Source: Willaertia magna (lineage: Eukaryota > Heterolobosea > Eutetramitea > Acrasida > Naegleriidae). From it: DNA of 64,000 nucleotides. The translations under genes were made by a program, and so were the position numbers. The stretch lies in the NCBI GenBank assembly GCA_902984215.1, contig CADWAF010000257.1, forward strand, positions 32,014-96,013, given 5' to 3'. Shown here piece after piece: positions 31,030 through 40,733 of this stretch. Positions within the stretch are counted from its first letter, which is position 1. Each line of letters starts with the position of its first letter. The notes below the pieces were generated by a model, which did no database searches, was not told where the DNA came from, and was given only the letters and a program-made list of their open reading frames with translations.

Positions 31030-31400
31030 GAATTTATTTAAATTCCTTCTTTTGTTGTTCAAAGTTTTGTAATAATTCTTCAATGGTCTTGACACCAAGT
31101 TCAGGAAAAGTTTGAATGAAAATCCGAAAATCTTATATATGACATTTATCAACTTCTAAAACAAACATATTTTCAGCATATTTATCCCAGTGGTTCTTCC
31201 ATAGGAAGAACTGAGCCAATACACTTTTTGTGCTTCTTTGGCATCCCATTTCAACAATTCTAACTTACAATCTCCTTCTAATGGTCTACCCAAATCAAAT
31301 AATTGGTCATTACTTTTGCAACAACAACATTTAGAGCAAGACCTTGAGAATTTGACATTAAACAATTTTATTTGTATTGTTTTGTAATTGCAAGTCAACA
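31030..31400 (-). pseudogene. Internally deleted threonyl-tRNA synthetase relic
   Basis: On the minus strand, about 31358-31200 reads SQGLALNVVVAKV and then, after a one- or two-base frame change, NDQLFDLGRPLEGDCKLELL and YWLSS. This is the TGS domain of eukaryotic ThrRS up to the HSSAH-motif position. It abuts WKNHWDKYAENMFVLEVDK (31202-31140), which in ThrRS belongs to the class II core well over 100 residues later. A third piece (GVKTIEELLQNFEQQKKEF, then stop, about 31105-31035) may be the C-terminus. The frame change, large deletion and altered motif histidines mark a dead copy. An intact ThrRS must be elsewhere. Confidence 0.78.
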
Positions 31401-31498
31401 AAAGATCCGAAGCTCCTGAGTTTTATAAAACCGGTTTGCGTTAAAATTAAGTATTTTGTTGCATTTTTTCTGCTTACAAAGTTTTGATTGAATAAAAA

Positions 31499-33355
31499 AT
31501 GCTCCGAAACACCAACAGTTTGTTAAAGCAAAGACTAAATGCCAAACACGTTTCATCACTTCTTTTTAATAATAAAACGAAGAATGCTTTCGCTATAGGA
31601 GGAGGCAACAATTTTTTAAAAAGTGAATTTTCTTTATATCCTAGAAATTATCATATTCAATTAGTAAATTTATCAAAGAAAAGTTCTAAAACTAAATTAA
31701 AGGAAGTTAAATTAGAAAATAATAATGAAAATACTATGGAAGAGAAAATTACTGTATCGAAACCATCTGTTGAACAAATGACAAATATTATTAATAAAGA
31801 ATTATCTATAATTAAAAATCATAATGAACTAATAAATTCAATAACAAATAATTTTAAAAATTTAGATTTTAATACATGTTTAAAAGAATTAGAAGAACTA
31901 AATGAAAAAGTATTTAATGAAGTAAATAAAGATTTCTTTACAAAAGAATTACAAGCTATCCGTATGGTTTATATTTATGTAGATTTTTTAAAATTAATAT
32001 ATTCTGATATTGAAGGGAAACATAATATTCCAATTATTAATTCATTATTTGATAAAGATTGTTTATATCAAGATTATTTAAAATATGAAATAGCATCAAA
32101 AGAATTAAATAATATTATTGAAAATAAATATGTTTTAGGTGTTAATAAAGATGAAGAATTTATTTCAATTAAAAGGAAAATAGCTAATATTAAAATGTAT
32201 CAAAATTATTTATTAAACGCAATTAATGATTTAAAAGAAGCATTAAATGCAGCTAGAGCAATTTATGGAAAGGCTTCCATTGAATCATGTTATGTTTATT
32301 CAGAATTAGCTAATTTATATAATTTAGTTGATAATCAATCTGCTGCAGAGAAATGTGCTAAAATTGTTTTAGGAATTTTACCTCAACAACAAGAAAAAAC
32401 TTCTTATATGGAAGAAAAGATAGCTACTGCAATGATGGCAATGTCAGATTCAGTTAGAGAAGAAAGACCTGATGAATCTATTCGTTTAGGTACCGCTGCA
32501 ATTAAAATGTATGAAAAGGCTTGTGGAAGAAGATCAAAACAATGGCTTACATCTGTTTATTCTTTAATATCTAATTATGATTCAATGTCAACTGGAAATA
32601 GTGATGCAGATAAAGAGAGTTTCCGTGGTAAAGCTTCAACTTTATTTAATTTATTAAGTGACATGTATGAAAAGTATTCATTTACTAATTTATTAATTTT
32701 ACCATTGAGAGATAATAGTTTAGATGAAGATTCATATGATGAAGAATTATTATTAAAGATTTATAAGAGAAGAAAGTATCCTTTACCATTTGCATTACAT
32801 TACTTATTTTCAGCTGCTCGTTTATTAGTTAATGGAGGAGAGAATGAGAAATCTATTGAACCATATGAAAAGGCTTTGTATTATTTAAGTAGAGAATATC
32901 CTGAAGATGAATATTTAGTTGAAAAGGAATTTACTGCTTCACAATTAGCTTGTGTTTATGGTTTAATTAATGATACTTTAAAAGCTAAAGTTTTATTAGA
33001 GGGAACATTATCTAGAATTAAAAAGGCAATTGGTTCAGATAATAAATTTTATGAAGATATTAAACAATATGAAGGTTTAATTGGTGTTTCATCTTCAATG
33101 GAAGCAAATCCAGAATTAAATAAATTATTACAAATGGAAGGAGCAGATAAATCACCAGAAGAATTAAAAAGAGAATTAGAAAAGTATGGAGTTAATGTAA
33201 TGACCTTAGAAAAGATGTTTGAAGAACAAATGAAAAGTGGAAAGATAAATAGTGAAAAGGATATTATGAATTTAATGTCTCATGTTATGGCAAGAGGTGG
33301 TGGTGATAATATCAACGGTAGTGGTGACAATAAGCCAACAAAGAAAAAGAAATAA
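31499..33355 (+). CDS. TPR protein, probably mitochondrial
   Basis: This is a 618-residue intronless protein. The first 50 residues are basic and Asn/Ser-rich (MLRNTNSLLKQRLNAKHVSS), as in mitochondrial presequences. From about residue 235 the chain forms paired helices with TPR character, for example LKEALNAARAIYGKASIESCYVYSELANLYN, which resembles the kinesin-light-chain-like TPR subtype. A second cluster begins about residue 425 (SIEPYEKALYYLSREYPEDEYLVEKEF). The tail is flexible and lysine-rich. I do not recognise an orthologue. The next gene starts 43 bp downstream on the same strand. Confidence 0.8.
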   Translation: MLRNTNSLLKQRLNAKHVSSLLFNNKTKNAFAIGGGNNFLKSEFSLYPRNYHIQLVNLSKKSSKTKLKEVKLENNNENTMEEKITVSKPSVEQMTNIINKELSIIKNHNELINSITNNFKNLDFNTCLKELEELNEKVFNEVNKDFFTKELQAIRMVYIYVDFLKLIYSDIEGKHNIPIINSLFDKDCLYQDYLKYEIASKELNNIIENKYVLGVNKDEEFISIKRKIANIKMYQNYLLNAINDLKEALNAARAIYGKASIESCYVYSELANLYNLVDNQSAAEKCAKIVLGILPQQQEKTSYMEEKIATAMMAMSDSVREERPDESIRLGTAAIKMYEKACGRRSKQWLTSVYSLISNYDSMSTGNSDADKESFRGKASTLFNLLSDMYEKYSFTNLLILPLRDNSLDEDSYDEELLLKIYKRRKYPLPFALHYLFSAARLLVNGGENEKSIEPYEKALYYLSREYPEDEYLVEKEFTASQLACVYGLINDTLKAKVLLEGTLSRIKKAIGSDNKFYEDIKQYEGLIGVSSSMEANPELNKLLQMEGADKSPEELKRELEKYGVNVMTLEKMFEEQMKSGKINSEKDIMNLMSHVMARGGGDNINGSGDNKPTKKKK

Positions 33356-33398
33356 AAATTGTAATTTCTTAATTGAACATGCGCAAATTAAAAAAAAA

Positions 33399-34577
33399 AT
33401 GCCAGAATCTAATCCTTACAAACAAGCTGCCAAAGCTATAAAAGCAAAAGGACTTCAGAAATTAAAGTATTATTGTCAAATGTGTCAGAAACAATGTAGA
33501 GATGCAAGTGGATTTAAATCACATTTATTGAGTGAATCACATCAAAGACAAATGCAAATATTTAGATCTAATCCATCAAAATTTATTAATGAATTCAGTT
33601 CTCAATTTCAAAAAGGATTTTTAGATATTTTAAAATCTAGACATGCTAAGAAACGTGTTCCAGCACTTAAAGTATATAATGAATATATTACTGAAAGACA
33701 TCATGTTCATATGAATTCAACAAAATGGACAAGTTTATCTTCTTTTGTTAAATTTTTAGGAAAAACAGGAATTTGTAAGGTTGATTATGATGAAGAGAAA
33801 GATGCTTGGTTTATTCAATATTTAGCTGATAATAATTTACAAACATCATCTTCTTTTAAACAATTATCTCATAAAGAAGAAGAAGAAGAAGATGATGACA
33901 CTAAAAAATTTAAATTATATGAACAACAGTTACAAGCTTTAAAGAAAATTGAAGAAAAGACTGAAAAAGCCTTAAAAGAAGAAATTGAACAACAACCTAG
34001 AAAGAAACAAGAAGGAAAGATATCTTTTTCTATTCCTTCAATTGGTGCGAATAAAAAAGTAGAAGCTAGTTCTTCTTCATCTATTACTTCCGATGAAGAT
34101 CAAACAAAGAAGAGAAAATTAAATGAATTTGAACAACAACAATCTTTAATAACTAATGATGAAAAGGAAGAAGAAAATAAAGAAAAATTAAAGAAACAAA
34201 AACATGTAGATAATATTGCAGGCTCTGGTTGGTTAAAAACTCAAGTAATTGTTAAAATAATAGATAAATCATTATCTGAATACAATCAAAAGGGAATTAT
34301 TATTAAGACTTTACAAAAGAAAAGAGTAGCTCAATTAGAATTATTAAACCAAAATGGAAAAATAATTCAAGTTCACCAAGATCAAATACAAACAGTTACA
34401 CCTGCTATTGGAGGAAAAGTGAAAATTTTAAAACATAAAACTATGAGAGGAAAGATTGGAATTTTAGAAAAGGTTGATATGAAGAATTCATGTGCAACAA
34501 TTAAATTAGAAAATGTTCTGGGTGACAATATTTTGGTAATTGGATTGGATGATTTTTCTAAATTGTATGAAGAATAA
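33399..34577 (+). CDS. KIN: KIN17 DNA/RNA-binding protein
   Basis: This is a 392-residue protein starting at the ATG at 33399, which lies in an A-run. The N-terminal zinc finger YYCQMCQKQCRDASGFKSHLLSESHQRQM is followed by the winged-helix-like KIN17 domain (EFSSQFQKGFLDILKSRHAKKRVPALKVYNEYI, then TKWTSLSSFVKFLGKTGICKVD). A charged coiled stretch leads to a C-terminal tandem SH3/KOW-like region (GSGWLKTQVIVKII ... IGGKVKILKHKTMRGKIGIL). This domain order is that of KIN17 throughout eukaryotes, a nuclear protein tied to replication, repair and pre-mRNA processing. Length matches the human protein (393). Confidence 0.95.
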   Translation: MPESNPYKQAAKAIKAKGLQKLKYYCQMCQKQCRDASGFKSHLLSESHQRQMQIFRSNPSKFINEFSSQFQKGFLDILKSRHAKKRVPALKVYNEYITERHHVHMNSTKWTSLSSFVKFLGKTGICKVDYDEEKDAWFIQYLADNNLQTSSSFKQLSHKEEEEEDDDTKKFKLYEQQLQALKKIEEKTEKALKEEIEQQPRKKQEGKISFSIPSIGANKKVEASSSSSITSDEDQTKKRKLNEFEQQQSLITNDEKEEENKEKLKKQKHVDNIAGSGWLKTQVIVKIIDKSLSEYNQKGIIIKTLQKKRVAQLELLNQNGKIIQVHQDQIQTVTPAIGGKVKILKHKTMRGKIGILEKVDMKNSCATIKLENVLGDNILVIGLDDFSKLYEE

Positions 34578-34651
34578 TTTATCTATCGAGAAATAAACAA
34601 TTTGTAAATATAATGTACATTAAATATACAGAAACTGGTAGACTTATTATT

Positions 34652-36250
34652 TTACAATTCTATTGAGCCAGTAATCTCTAGACTTCTAAGGGCTGTATCT
34701 TCTTTGTTTACTGCCCAGCCATTCTTTTCACTTTCTTGAAGTAATTTCATTGCTGCTTTATAAAAACCAGCTGCACGCTTTTTAATAATTGCAGCAACAA
34801 TAGACACGGGAATATATCCTCTAAAGTCAACACCCATAATTTGATAATATTTACAACTTGTTTCAGAGGTAGGCTTAAAACACCAACCTCCAAACACGAA
34901 AAACTTAACAGTTTTCTTAATTTCTACTTCTTTTGGAGAATCAAAAGACCTACAACAAATCATGTACAAATCATCAGTTTTGTCATGCATAGCTCCCACA
35001 GATTGCACTCCACATCTATCTTGAAAAGGGAATCCAAACTTATAAACTTCTTGAAATACTTCACAAAACACGTCTTCTGGAGATTCCTTGTCTAACAAGT
35101 CAATTAGTGTTGAAGATTTTAAAGTATTATCGTTTTTTAATCTACTTTCAATACTAGTTAAAGCACCAATGCATCTCAGAGCAGGGAAAGGAAATTCCAT
35201 TTCATATTTAAAGAAATGCACTTCATTGGCAGCCTTCTTCCCTAATTCTTCTGCCAATTTAAAAGTATCAATTGATAAATAGGTTTTATAATTTCTTCTA
35301 TTAGCTACGCACTTCCAATAATTTTCATGAAACATATAATGTTTTAAAACTCTAAAATCTTCTTTAGTTGTTTTCTTCTTTCTTTCTCTTATAACATTTA
35401 TAAAGGCACTTTGTGATATTGCTTTTACCTTACCTATCCTTTCTAAAAGTGCAGGCGCTTTATCCCCTTTCTCTTCTATCAACTTTGTGAAATGTGGGGA
35501 TTGGATAAAACGATGGAAGTGTCCTTCTTTTAAGCTTAAATAGATATAATACTCAGCTTTAACAAATATATTAGCTACTGAATTACTGCCTTTATCAATA
35601 ATGATAGAAACAAGGTCTTGCGTAGAAATATTAGCGGATGAACTGGCAGTTGAACATTCCGACAAACAATCATCATCTTCTGTTGGAGTGTAGGCTCTCT
35701 CTCCATTTAGACTGCCTGTTGGACTTTCTAAATCATCATCTATCTCGATTGCTATTGCCGCAATATCCCTATGTTGCAGTACTTGTTGTATTGTTTGGTG
35801 TTGTTTCTGTTCTTCAGCCTTGGGTATAATATCTCCAATATTACTTGCAATTTGTTTCTTTATTTTTTGCGGCAAATTTAGTTCTGTAGTACTTTCTTGC
35901 TTTGTTGCAATAAACTCATTATAAATACCTAACGCCAATTGTATTTGTTGTTGTAGGTCAGTTACGGTTTTTAGTTGTTTGGCTTTTAAAAGAAACAGTA
36001 AACTTTCTTCTGCATAGTTGTCTTTTAGGTAGGAGGAAAAACTCTTTACGCAATCTTCTTCGTTTAACAGTTGGTCCAAGTTAATGATATAATCATTCAC
36101 CAGTGTTGAGCTTGTTGTTGGCATTTTGTTTTTTTGTCTTTGAAAAGTGAATGATATGAAAATTGAGCCCACGCGGTTTTTGTAATAGGATCCAATACCC
36201 AAACAGTTCATTCGCAAAATACAAAGTATATTCGATTTTATTGATTTCAT
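34652..36250 (-). CDS. RGS domain fused to a START lipid-binding domain
   Basis: This is a 532-residue intronless protein. An RGS fold spans about residues 45-280, opening FSSYLKDNYAEESLLFLLKAKQL and closing FVKAEYYIYLSLKEGHFHRFIQSPHF, with an acidic/Ser-rich insert between its halves. It is followed by a START-type domain (about 310-520) with WKCVANRRNYKTYLSID, the RCIGALTSIESRL loop and the late FRGYIPVSIVAAIIKKRAAGFYKAAMKLL helix. RGS domains speed GTP hydrolysis on G-alpha subunits, and START domains bind a single lipid in a cavity. The pairing suggests lipid-tuned control of a heterotrimeric G protein. The N-terminal 42 residues may be upstream leader, because MPTTSS is an alternative start. 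Confidence 0.78.
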   Translation of the reverse strand: MKSIKSNILCILRMNCLGIGSYYKNRVGSIFISFTFQRQKNKMPTTSSTLVNDYIINLDQLLNEEDCVKSFSSYLKDNYAEESLLFLLKAKQLKTVTDLQQQIQLALGIYNEFIATKQESTTELNLPQKIKKQIASNIGDIIPKAEEQKQHQTIQQVLQHRDIAAIAIEIDDDLESPTGSLNGERAYTPTEDDDCLSECSTASSSANISTQDLVSIIIDKGSNSVANIFVKAEYYIYLSLKEGHFHRFIQSPHFTKLIEEKGDKAPALLERIGKVKAISQSAFINVIRERKKKTTKEDFRVLKHYMFHENYWKCVANRRNYKTYLSIDTFKLAEELGKKAANEVHFFKYEMEFPFPALRCIGALTSIESRLKNDNTLKSSTLIDLLDKESPEDVFCEVFQEVYKFGFPFQDRCGVQSVGAMHDKTDDLYMICCRSFDSPKEVEIKKTVKFFVFGGWCFKPTSETSCKYYQIMGVDFRGYIPVSIVAAIIKKRAAGFYKAAMKLLQESEKNGWAVNKEDTALRSLEITGSIEL

Positions 36251-36306
36251 ATAAAATTAAATAAAATACAAAACAGGGAGAAGTGTGGGTAACTATAAAA
36301 GGATAA

Positions 36307-37035
36307 CTATTGTAAAACTTTTTTTCTTTGTTGATGTTTTTCTACTTCTTTTCGTAGGGATTCAGAATGTATATCACTCAAAGTGTCTTTTCCTGCTTTT
36401 GCTAATGATAAGGTGTGTTCTACATCCATATTATTTTCATCCATAACCTCTGCCATAAGAGCTATTTAAAGTAGTTCAATAAGAAAGGGAAATAAGAAAA
36501 ATTAACATACCATTTACGTCATCTTCTGGAGTATTTGTGGCTGTCACAGTATTCATAGAACTTTCCATAAAGTTTGTAGTAACATCTAAGTTCTAATATT
36601 TTCAATGAAGCACAAATTATTTTAAACAATTATATCATTGACCATACATACCTCAAATTGTTGTTCAAACTTATCCATTATTTCACCAATTTTTGTTGGA
36701 TCCATAGATTGTAAAGCTTTGTCCATTCCTTTAACAACTGTTCCCATAGATTTTATCACAGTATTCATTAACTCTGCTTGTTTAACTTTTGATGCGCAAG
36801 CGTCTATTCTAGAAGCTAATCTCAAGAAATTATTTGCTTCATTTTGTAATCTGATCGCATTGGAAGCGTGTATTCTTCCAGCTTCCATGTTACCATTTTC
36901 CAAAGCTTTTTTTACTTTTTCTTTTTCTTTCTTTATTTCTTTTTCGCTTTTCTTTGCTTGTCTCTCGAATTGTTTGGAAGTAAACTTTAAATTGAAATAA
37001 ATATCATCAATACTTTCTTTTTTCTTGAAAAACAT
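36307..37035 (-). CDS. CHMP1: CHMP1 / Did2 ESCRT-III protein
   Basis: The exons are complement(join(36307..36461,36511..36592,36652..37035)), introns 49 and 59 nt, 206 residues. The start at 37035 gives MFFKKKESIDDIYFNLKFTSKQFERQAKKSEKE, the basic first ESCRT-III helix. AGRIHASNAIRLQNEANNFLRLASRIDACASKV is the CHMP1-specific block. The C-terminus ends LRKEVEKHQQRKKVLQ, a MIT-interacting motif position. CHMP1 recruits VPS4, spastin and LIP5 to ESCRT-III in vesicle budding and abscission. Length and phase agree with the family throughout. Confidence 0.95.
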
Positions 37036-37221
37036 TTTTTTTTTAAAATCAATAAAAAGGAATAAGCAAGAACATGAACAGATTTGAAGAATAAATAACT
37101 TTATTAATTCCTTAGCCTTTTGGAACAAATGAGAACAAGGATGGAAAGTACCTCCCAGGCAATAACATGGGATTGATGAATGTATATTACAGCATAATAA
37201 TTTCAATAGCATGAATAACCC

Positions 37222-37644
37222 TTAAGAAAGTAATAACAATCCGATTAGTGAAAAGAAAGAAATTTTTAAATAACTTTGATTTGGTATGATGAAGCGATTC
37301 CAAAAAGTACGTAAAGGTATCGGAAAGAGAATATATTTTGAAGGTAAAAAAGCAGTAGCTCCGAGTAAAGATAAGATTGATAAAATACAACTTAATAATA
37401 TATAATCTTTTCTATTTAATTTTATAGAAGATGGTATGATTTGTCTAGCTTGTTCTAATTCCTCATCTATAAAAGGCATTGCTGATGTTGTGATAGCAGA
37501 GGTAGTAGTATTAATAAGAGTGCTGCTGCTATTCATACTTGTTGTTTCCACTACATTCATACTTTCACTATTGTTATCATTGTTGATAGTATTGTTGTTA
37601 TCATCATTGTTTCCTCTATTTTCTTCTTCATGGAAATGTACCAT
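37222..37644 (-). CDS. Small membrane protein, function unknown
   Basis: This is a 140-residue protein that I do not recognise. The first 75 residues are polar and Asn/Ser/Thr-rich (NNDDNNNTINNDNN). They are followed by two hydrophobic segments of about 20 residues (YILLSCILSILSLLGATAFL and the C-terminal FFSLIGLLLLS) separated by a short basic, proline-containing loop. The second segment runs to the stop, so the C-terminus is in or at the membrane. The gene diverges from the uS17 gene with an 86-bp spacer. Confidence 0.6.
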   Translation of the reverse strand: MVHFHEEENRGNNDDNNNTINNDNNSESMNVVETTSMNSSSTLINTTTSAITTSAMPFIDEELEQARQIIPSSIKLNRKDYILLSCILSILSLLGATAFLPSKYILFPIPLRTFWNRFIIPNQSYLKISFFSLIGLLLLS

Positions 37645-37730
37645 TTTTTAGCGTTGTAAAGTATATGGGCAACCTATACGTAAAAAAGTGAAAAATTTTG
37701 AAGAAAAAAAATAAAGCCAAAACATACATA

Positions 37731-38237
37731 ATGTCTTCTGCTGCAGAACTTGCTGTCCAAAATCAAAGAGCATTCCAAAAACAACAACAAATTTTCTTAG
37801 GTAATAAGAATGTTTTATTAAAGAAGTTAAAGGAAAAGAGTATCACCGATAAGGAAAGAAGAAAGGTTAGATATTGGAAAAATATTGGTCTTGGTATCCA
37901 AACACCAAGAACCGCAATTAACGGTGTTTATGTTGATAAGAAATGTCCATTTACTGGTTCAGTTTCTATCAGAGGACGTATTTTAAGAGGTGTTGTTAAA
38001 GCAAACAAGATGACAAGAACCCTCATCGTCAGAAGAGATTACTTAAAATACGAAAAGAAATATAACAGATATGAAAAGAGACATAAGCAAATTGCAGCAC
38101 ACATTTCCCCAGCTTTAGAAGCCCGTGAAGGAGATAGTGTCGTCATTGGTGAATGTAGACCATTATCAAAGACCGTCCGTTTCAATGTTTTAAAGGTTGA
38201 CGCAAAGGGTGGTAAGAAAGCATTCGAATTATTCTAA
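37731..38237 (+). CDS. RPS11: Cytosolic ribosomal protein uS17 (RPS11)
   Basis: This is a 168-residue intronless protein with the ATG at 37731. [40 protein letters not shown] is the eukaryotic uS17 core, and the segment [24 protein letters not shown] is the shared OB-fold strand set. The C-terminal [23 protein letters not shown] completes it. The protein is a component of the small cytosolic subunit body. Codon use is visibly richer in C-ending codons than in neighbouring genes, which fits high expression. Confidence 0.97.
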   Translation: MSSAAELAVQNQRAFQKQQQIFLGNKNVLLKKLKEKSITDKERRKVRYWKNIGLGIQTPRTAINGVYVDKKCPFTGSVSIRGRILRGVVKANKMTRTLIVRRDYLKYEKKYNRYEKRHKQIAAHISPALEAREGDSVVIGECRPLSKTVRFNVLKVDAKGGKKAFELF

Positions 38238-38356
38238 ATTATATAAATATAAAAAAACTTATAAATTATAATATAACCTCTTCTCTTTTCTCCAATAAAC
38301 AATTCTTCCATTTATTTATCCTTCTTCTTTTTAAGCCTTCGGAATCAAATAGAAAA

Positions 38357-38953
38357 ATGTCTGAACACTTTGTTTTTATGATTTTACCTGGTAATGGATG
38401 TGATGATATTTTAGGATCAAATTGGTATGCAGATTTAAAGGAAAGGATTGAAGAATTATTTAAAAGAGAAGAAGGAAGGAAATGTACATTAATTGTTAAA
38501 GATATGCCAGATCCATTTGTTGCTAGAGAAAAGATATGGATTCCTTTTGTTGAAAAACAATTAGAACCATTTAAAGATGATTCAAATGTAAAGATTGTAT
38601 TAATTGGACATTCAAGTGGTGCAGAGTGTGCAATGAGATTTATTGAAAATCATTCTTATATTTATTCTTGTATTTTAGTTTCTGCTTGTGTCACAGATAT
38701 GGGTATTCCAAATGAAAGAAAAAGTGGATATTACAATAGAGAATGGAATTGGAAATTAATGAAAGAGAATTGTAAACATGTAATTCAATTTGCTTCAACA
38801 GATGATCCATTTATTGATTATGAATCTGAACAAAAAGTAGTACATGATAATTTATTAACTAAATTATATTTATTTGAAGATAAAGGTCATTTCCTTACTT
38901 TTACAGCTGATGATTTTTTATTAAAGGCAGTTCAAGAAATTGTAAATTTATAA
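38357..38953 (+). CDS. RBBP9/YdeN-like serine hydrolase
   Basis: This is a 198-residue intronless protein. It opens with FVFMILPGNGCDD, the RBBP9-type first strand and loop. The nucleophile elbow GHSSGAECAMRF carries S86, the acid lies at DDPF (D149/D150), and the histidine at DKGHFLTF (H178). The small alpha/beta-hydrolase without a cap domain matches RBBP9, a serine hydrolase with aminopeptidase-like activity in vertebrates. All three catalytic residues are present, so it should be active. The substrate is unknown. Confidence 0.9.
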   Translation: MSEHFVFMILPGNGCDDILGSNWYADLKERIEELFKREEGRKCTLIVKDMPDPFVAREKIWIPFVEKQLEPFKDDSNVKIVLIGHSSGAECAMRFIENHSYIYSCILVSACVTDMGIPNERKSGYYNREWNWKLMKENCKHVIQFASTDDPFIDYESEQKVVHDNLLTKLYLFEDKGHFLTFTADDFLLKAVQEIVNL

Positions 38954-38989
38954 AATAAGTTTATAAAATACTTTACAAAAAAATTAACT

Positions 38990-39597
38990 TTAATACTCTC
39001 CAGTTATTACAATAGATAAATCTTTATAAATATTATTATTCTGACATTTACTTTTAAACTCAAAAATATTTTTCTTTTTTCTCTTTGATTCTTCAGCAAA
39101 CTTTAAAATCATTGAATGAATATTTCCATACTTTTTAGAATCATCAATTGGTGTTACTCCAGAATGATTCTTTATTTCATAATTAGCTCCAAGTTCAAGT
39201 AATATTTTAACCATTTCTTCATTTCCATAATAACAAGCCCAATGTAATGCAGTGTCAGCATATGGTACTTTATTTATATAATGAATGTCAGCCCCTTTCT
39301 CTATTAAATATTTAGCTATTGTATTGTTTTTATGATAAATTGAAATTAGTAATGCATTGACTCTCTTAATTATTAATTAATTATTATTTAATGTGATTGA
39401 TAACTTACTCCTCCATCGTTAGTTTCATTAATATTTACTTTTCCACTTTCTATTAGTGATTGTACTAAATTAAAGTTATTACTTGATGATGCATTTATTA
39501 GATCAGATGATTCATTGTTGGGATATTTAGGTTGTTGTTTTATTAGTTCATTTAGTTCTAATAGATAATCGTCTTTGTCAGTATGATGTTTTGCCAT
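38990..39597 (-). CDS. Ankyrin-repeat protein
   Basis: The exons are complement(join(38990..39364,39409..39597)), a 44-nt intron, 187 residues. After a charged N-terminus, ankyrin repeats run through the centre: NLVQSLIESGKVNINETNDGG, TIAKYLIEKGADIHYINKV, then DTALHWACYYGNEEMVKILLELGANYEIKNHSGVTP. The C-terminal third is basic (ESKRKKKNIFEFKSK). It is probably an adaptor with no catalytic domain. The gene converges with the hydrolase gene, with 36 bp between stops. Confidence 0.85.
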
Positions 39598-39818
39598 TTT
39601 GTTTATTTGATGTTTTGTTTATTAGATTTTGATCGTTGACAGAAATTAAATGGTTTTTCGTCCGAAGTAAAATGTATAAAGGGTAATGAAAAATTAAATA
39701 ATTAGAGAATGTTGGATAATGTATTTATTGTCATGGTCTACTATCTATTTTATGTTCAGATGGCCTACCTAATTTAAAATTTGATTTAAAGTGGTGTGTA
39801 ATTGCAATTAAGCTAAAA

Positions 39819-40733
39819 ATGTGTCCAGCAGTAGCATTAACTAATGAAGATGAACGAAATGAAGATAAAACAATCATTCCGATAATTTCTTATAATGATA
39901 AAGATAGAATAAATAAAATTTATAAAGCATTGACAAGTATTGGATTTTTTTATTTAATTGATCATCCAATTAAAGATAAATTATCTAAAGCCTTTTCTTA
40001 TTCAAAATTATTCTTTAATTTACCAAATGAAATAAAAGAAGAATTACATACAGAATTTGGGGAATCAGGATATGTTTCTAAACAAAGTGAAAGATTAAAT
40101 AAAAAAGATATTGATTTTAAAGAAGCATATAATATTTGTCAATTATTTCATAATAAATTAATTGATAAATATTTTCCTAATGAAGAAAAATTTAATGAAT
40201 TAAAAGGATTTAAATTATTTTTTATTGATTTATTTAATTCTTATCATAATTTATTAATTGAAATTGTAAATGATATTGAATTAACATTAAATATTAAATT
40301 ATCAATGGCTGACAATCATTCAGATAAAGAACATTCTCTTAGATTATTACATTATCCTCCAATTGGTGAAGAAAGAGAGAATGTTAATGGTGCAGGGATA
40401 CACACTGATTATGGTAGTATTACTTTACTTTCTCAAGATGATACTGGTGGGTTACAAGTGTTGGATAGACAAACAATGGAAATGATTGATGCTCCATGTG
40501 TAAAGGATGCAATTATTGTTAATTGTGGAGATTTAATGCAAGAATGGACTGATGGTAAATTGAAAAGTGTGCCTCATCAAGTAATTCTTAATAACAAATC
40601 AAAAGATAGATATTCTATTGCATATTTTGGTCAACCTAATAAGAATACAATTATTCCTTCTCTTAATATTTCAGCATACGATTATTTATTATCGAAATTT
40701 GCAAGTACTTATAGAGTAGAAGTTCAAAAATAA
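39819..40733 (+). CDS. 2-oxoglutarate/Fe(II) dioxygenase (isopenicillin-N-synthase-like)
   Basis: This is a 304-residue intronless protein. The N-terminal DIOX_N region (SIGFFYLIDHPI; SKLFFNLPNEIKEEL) precedes the jelly-roll core. Metal ligands are H195 and D197 in GIHTDYGSITLLSQD and H253 in SVPHQVI; R264 in RYSIAYF is the 2-oxoglutarate-binding arginine. All are present, so activity is expected. The family oxidises diverse small molecules and includes gibberellin, flavonoid and antibiotic enzymes, so the substrate cannot be named. The gene is 25 kb away from the hybrid synthase, so no pathway link is claimed. Confidence 0.9.
   Translation: MCPAVALTNEDERNEDKTIIPIISYNDKDRINKIYKALTSIGFFYLIDHPIKDKLSKAFSYSKLFFNLPNEIKEELHTEFGESGYVSKQSERLNKKDIDFKEAYNICQLFHNKLIDKYFPNEEKFNELKGFKLFFIDLFNSYHNLLIEIVNDIELTLNIKLSMADNHSDKEHSLRLLHYPPIGEERENVNGAGIHTDYGSITLLSQDDTGGLQVLDRQTMEMIDAPCVKDAIIVNCGDLMQEWTDGKLKSVPHQVILNNKSKDRYSIAYFGQPNKNTIIPSLNISAYDYLLSKFASTYRVEVQK

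Noticed and set aside
31499..33355. Kinesin light chain assignment
   Set aside because: Only the TPR subtype is similar; no coiled coil or heptad region of kinesin light chain is present, so it is called a TPR protein.
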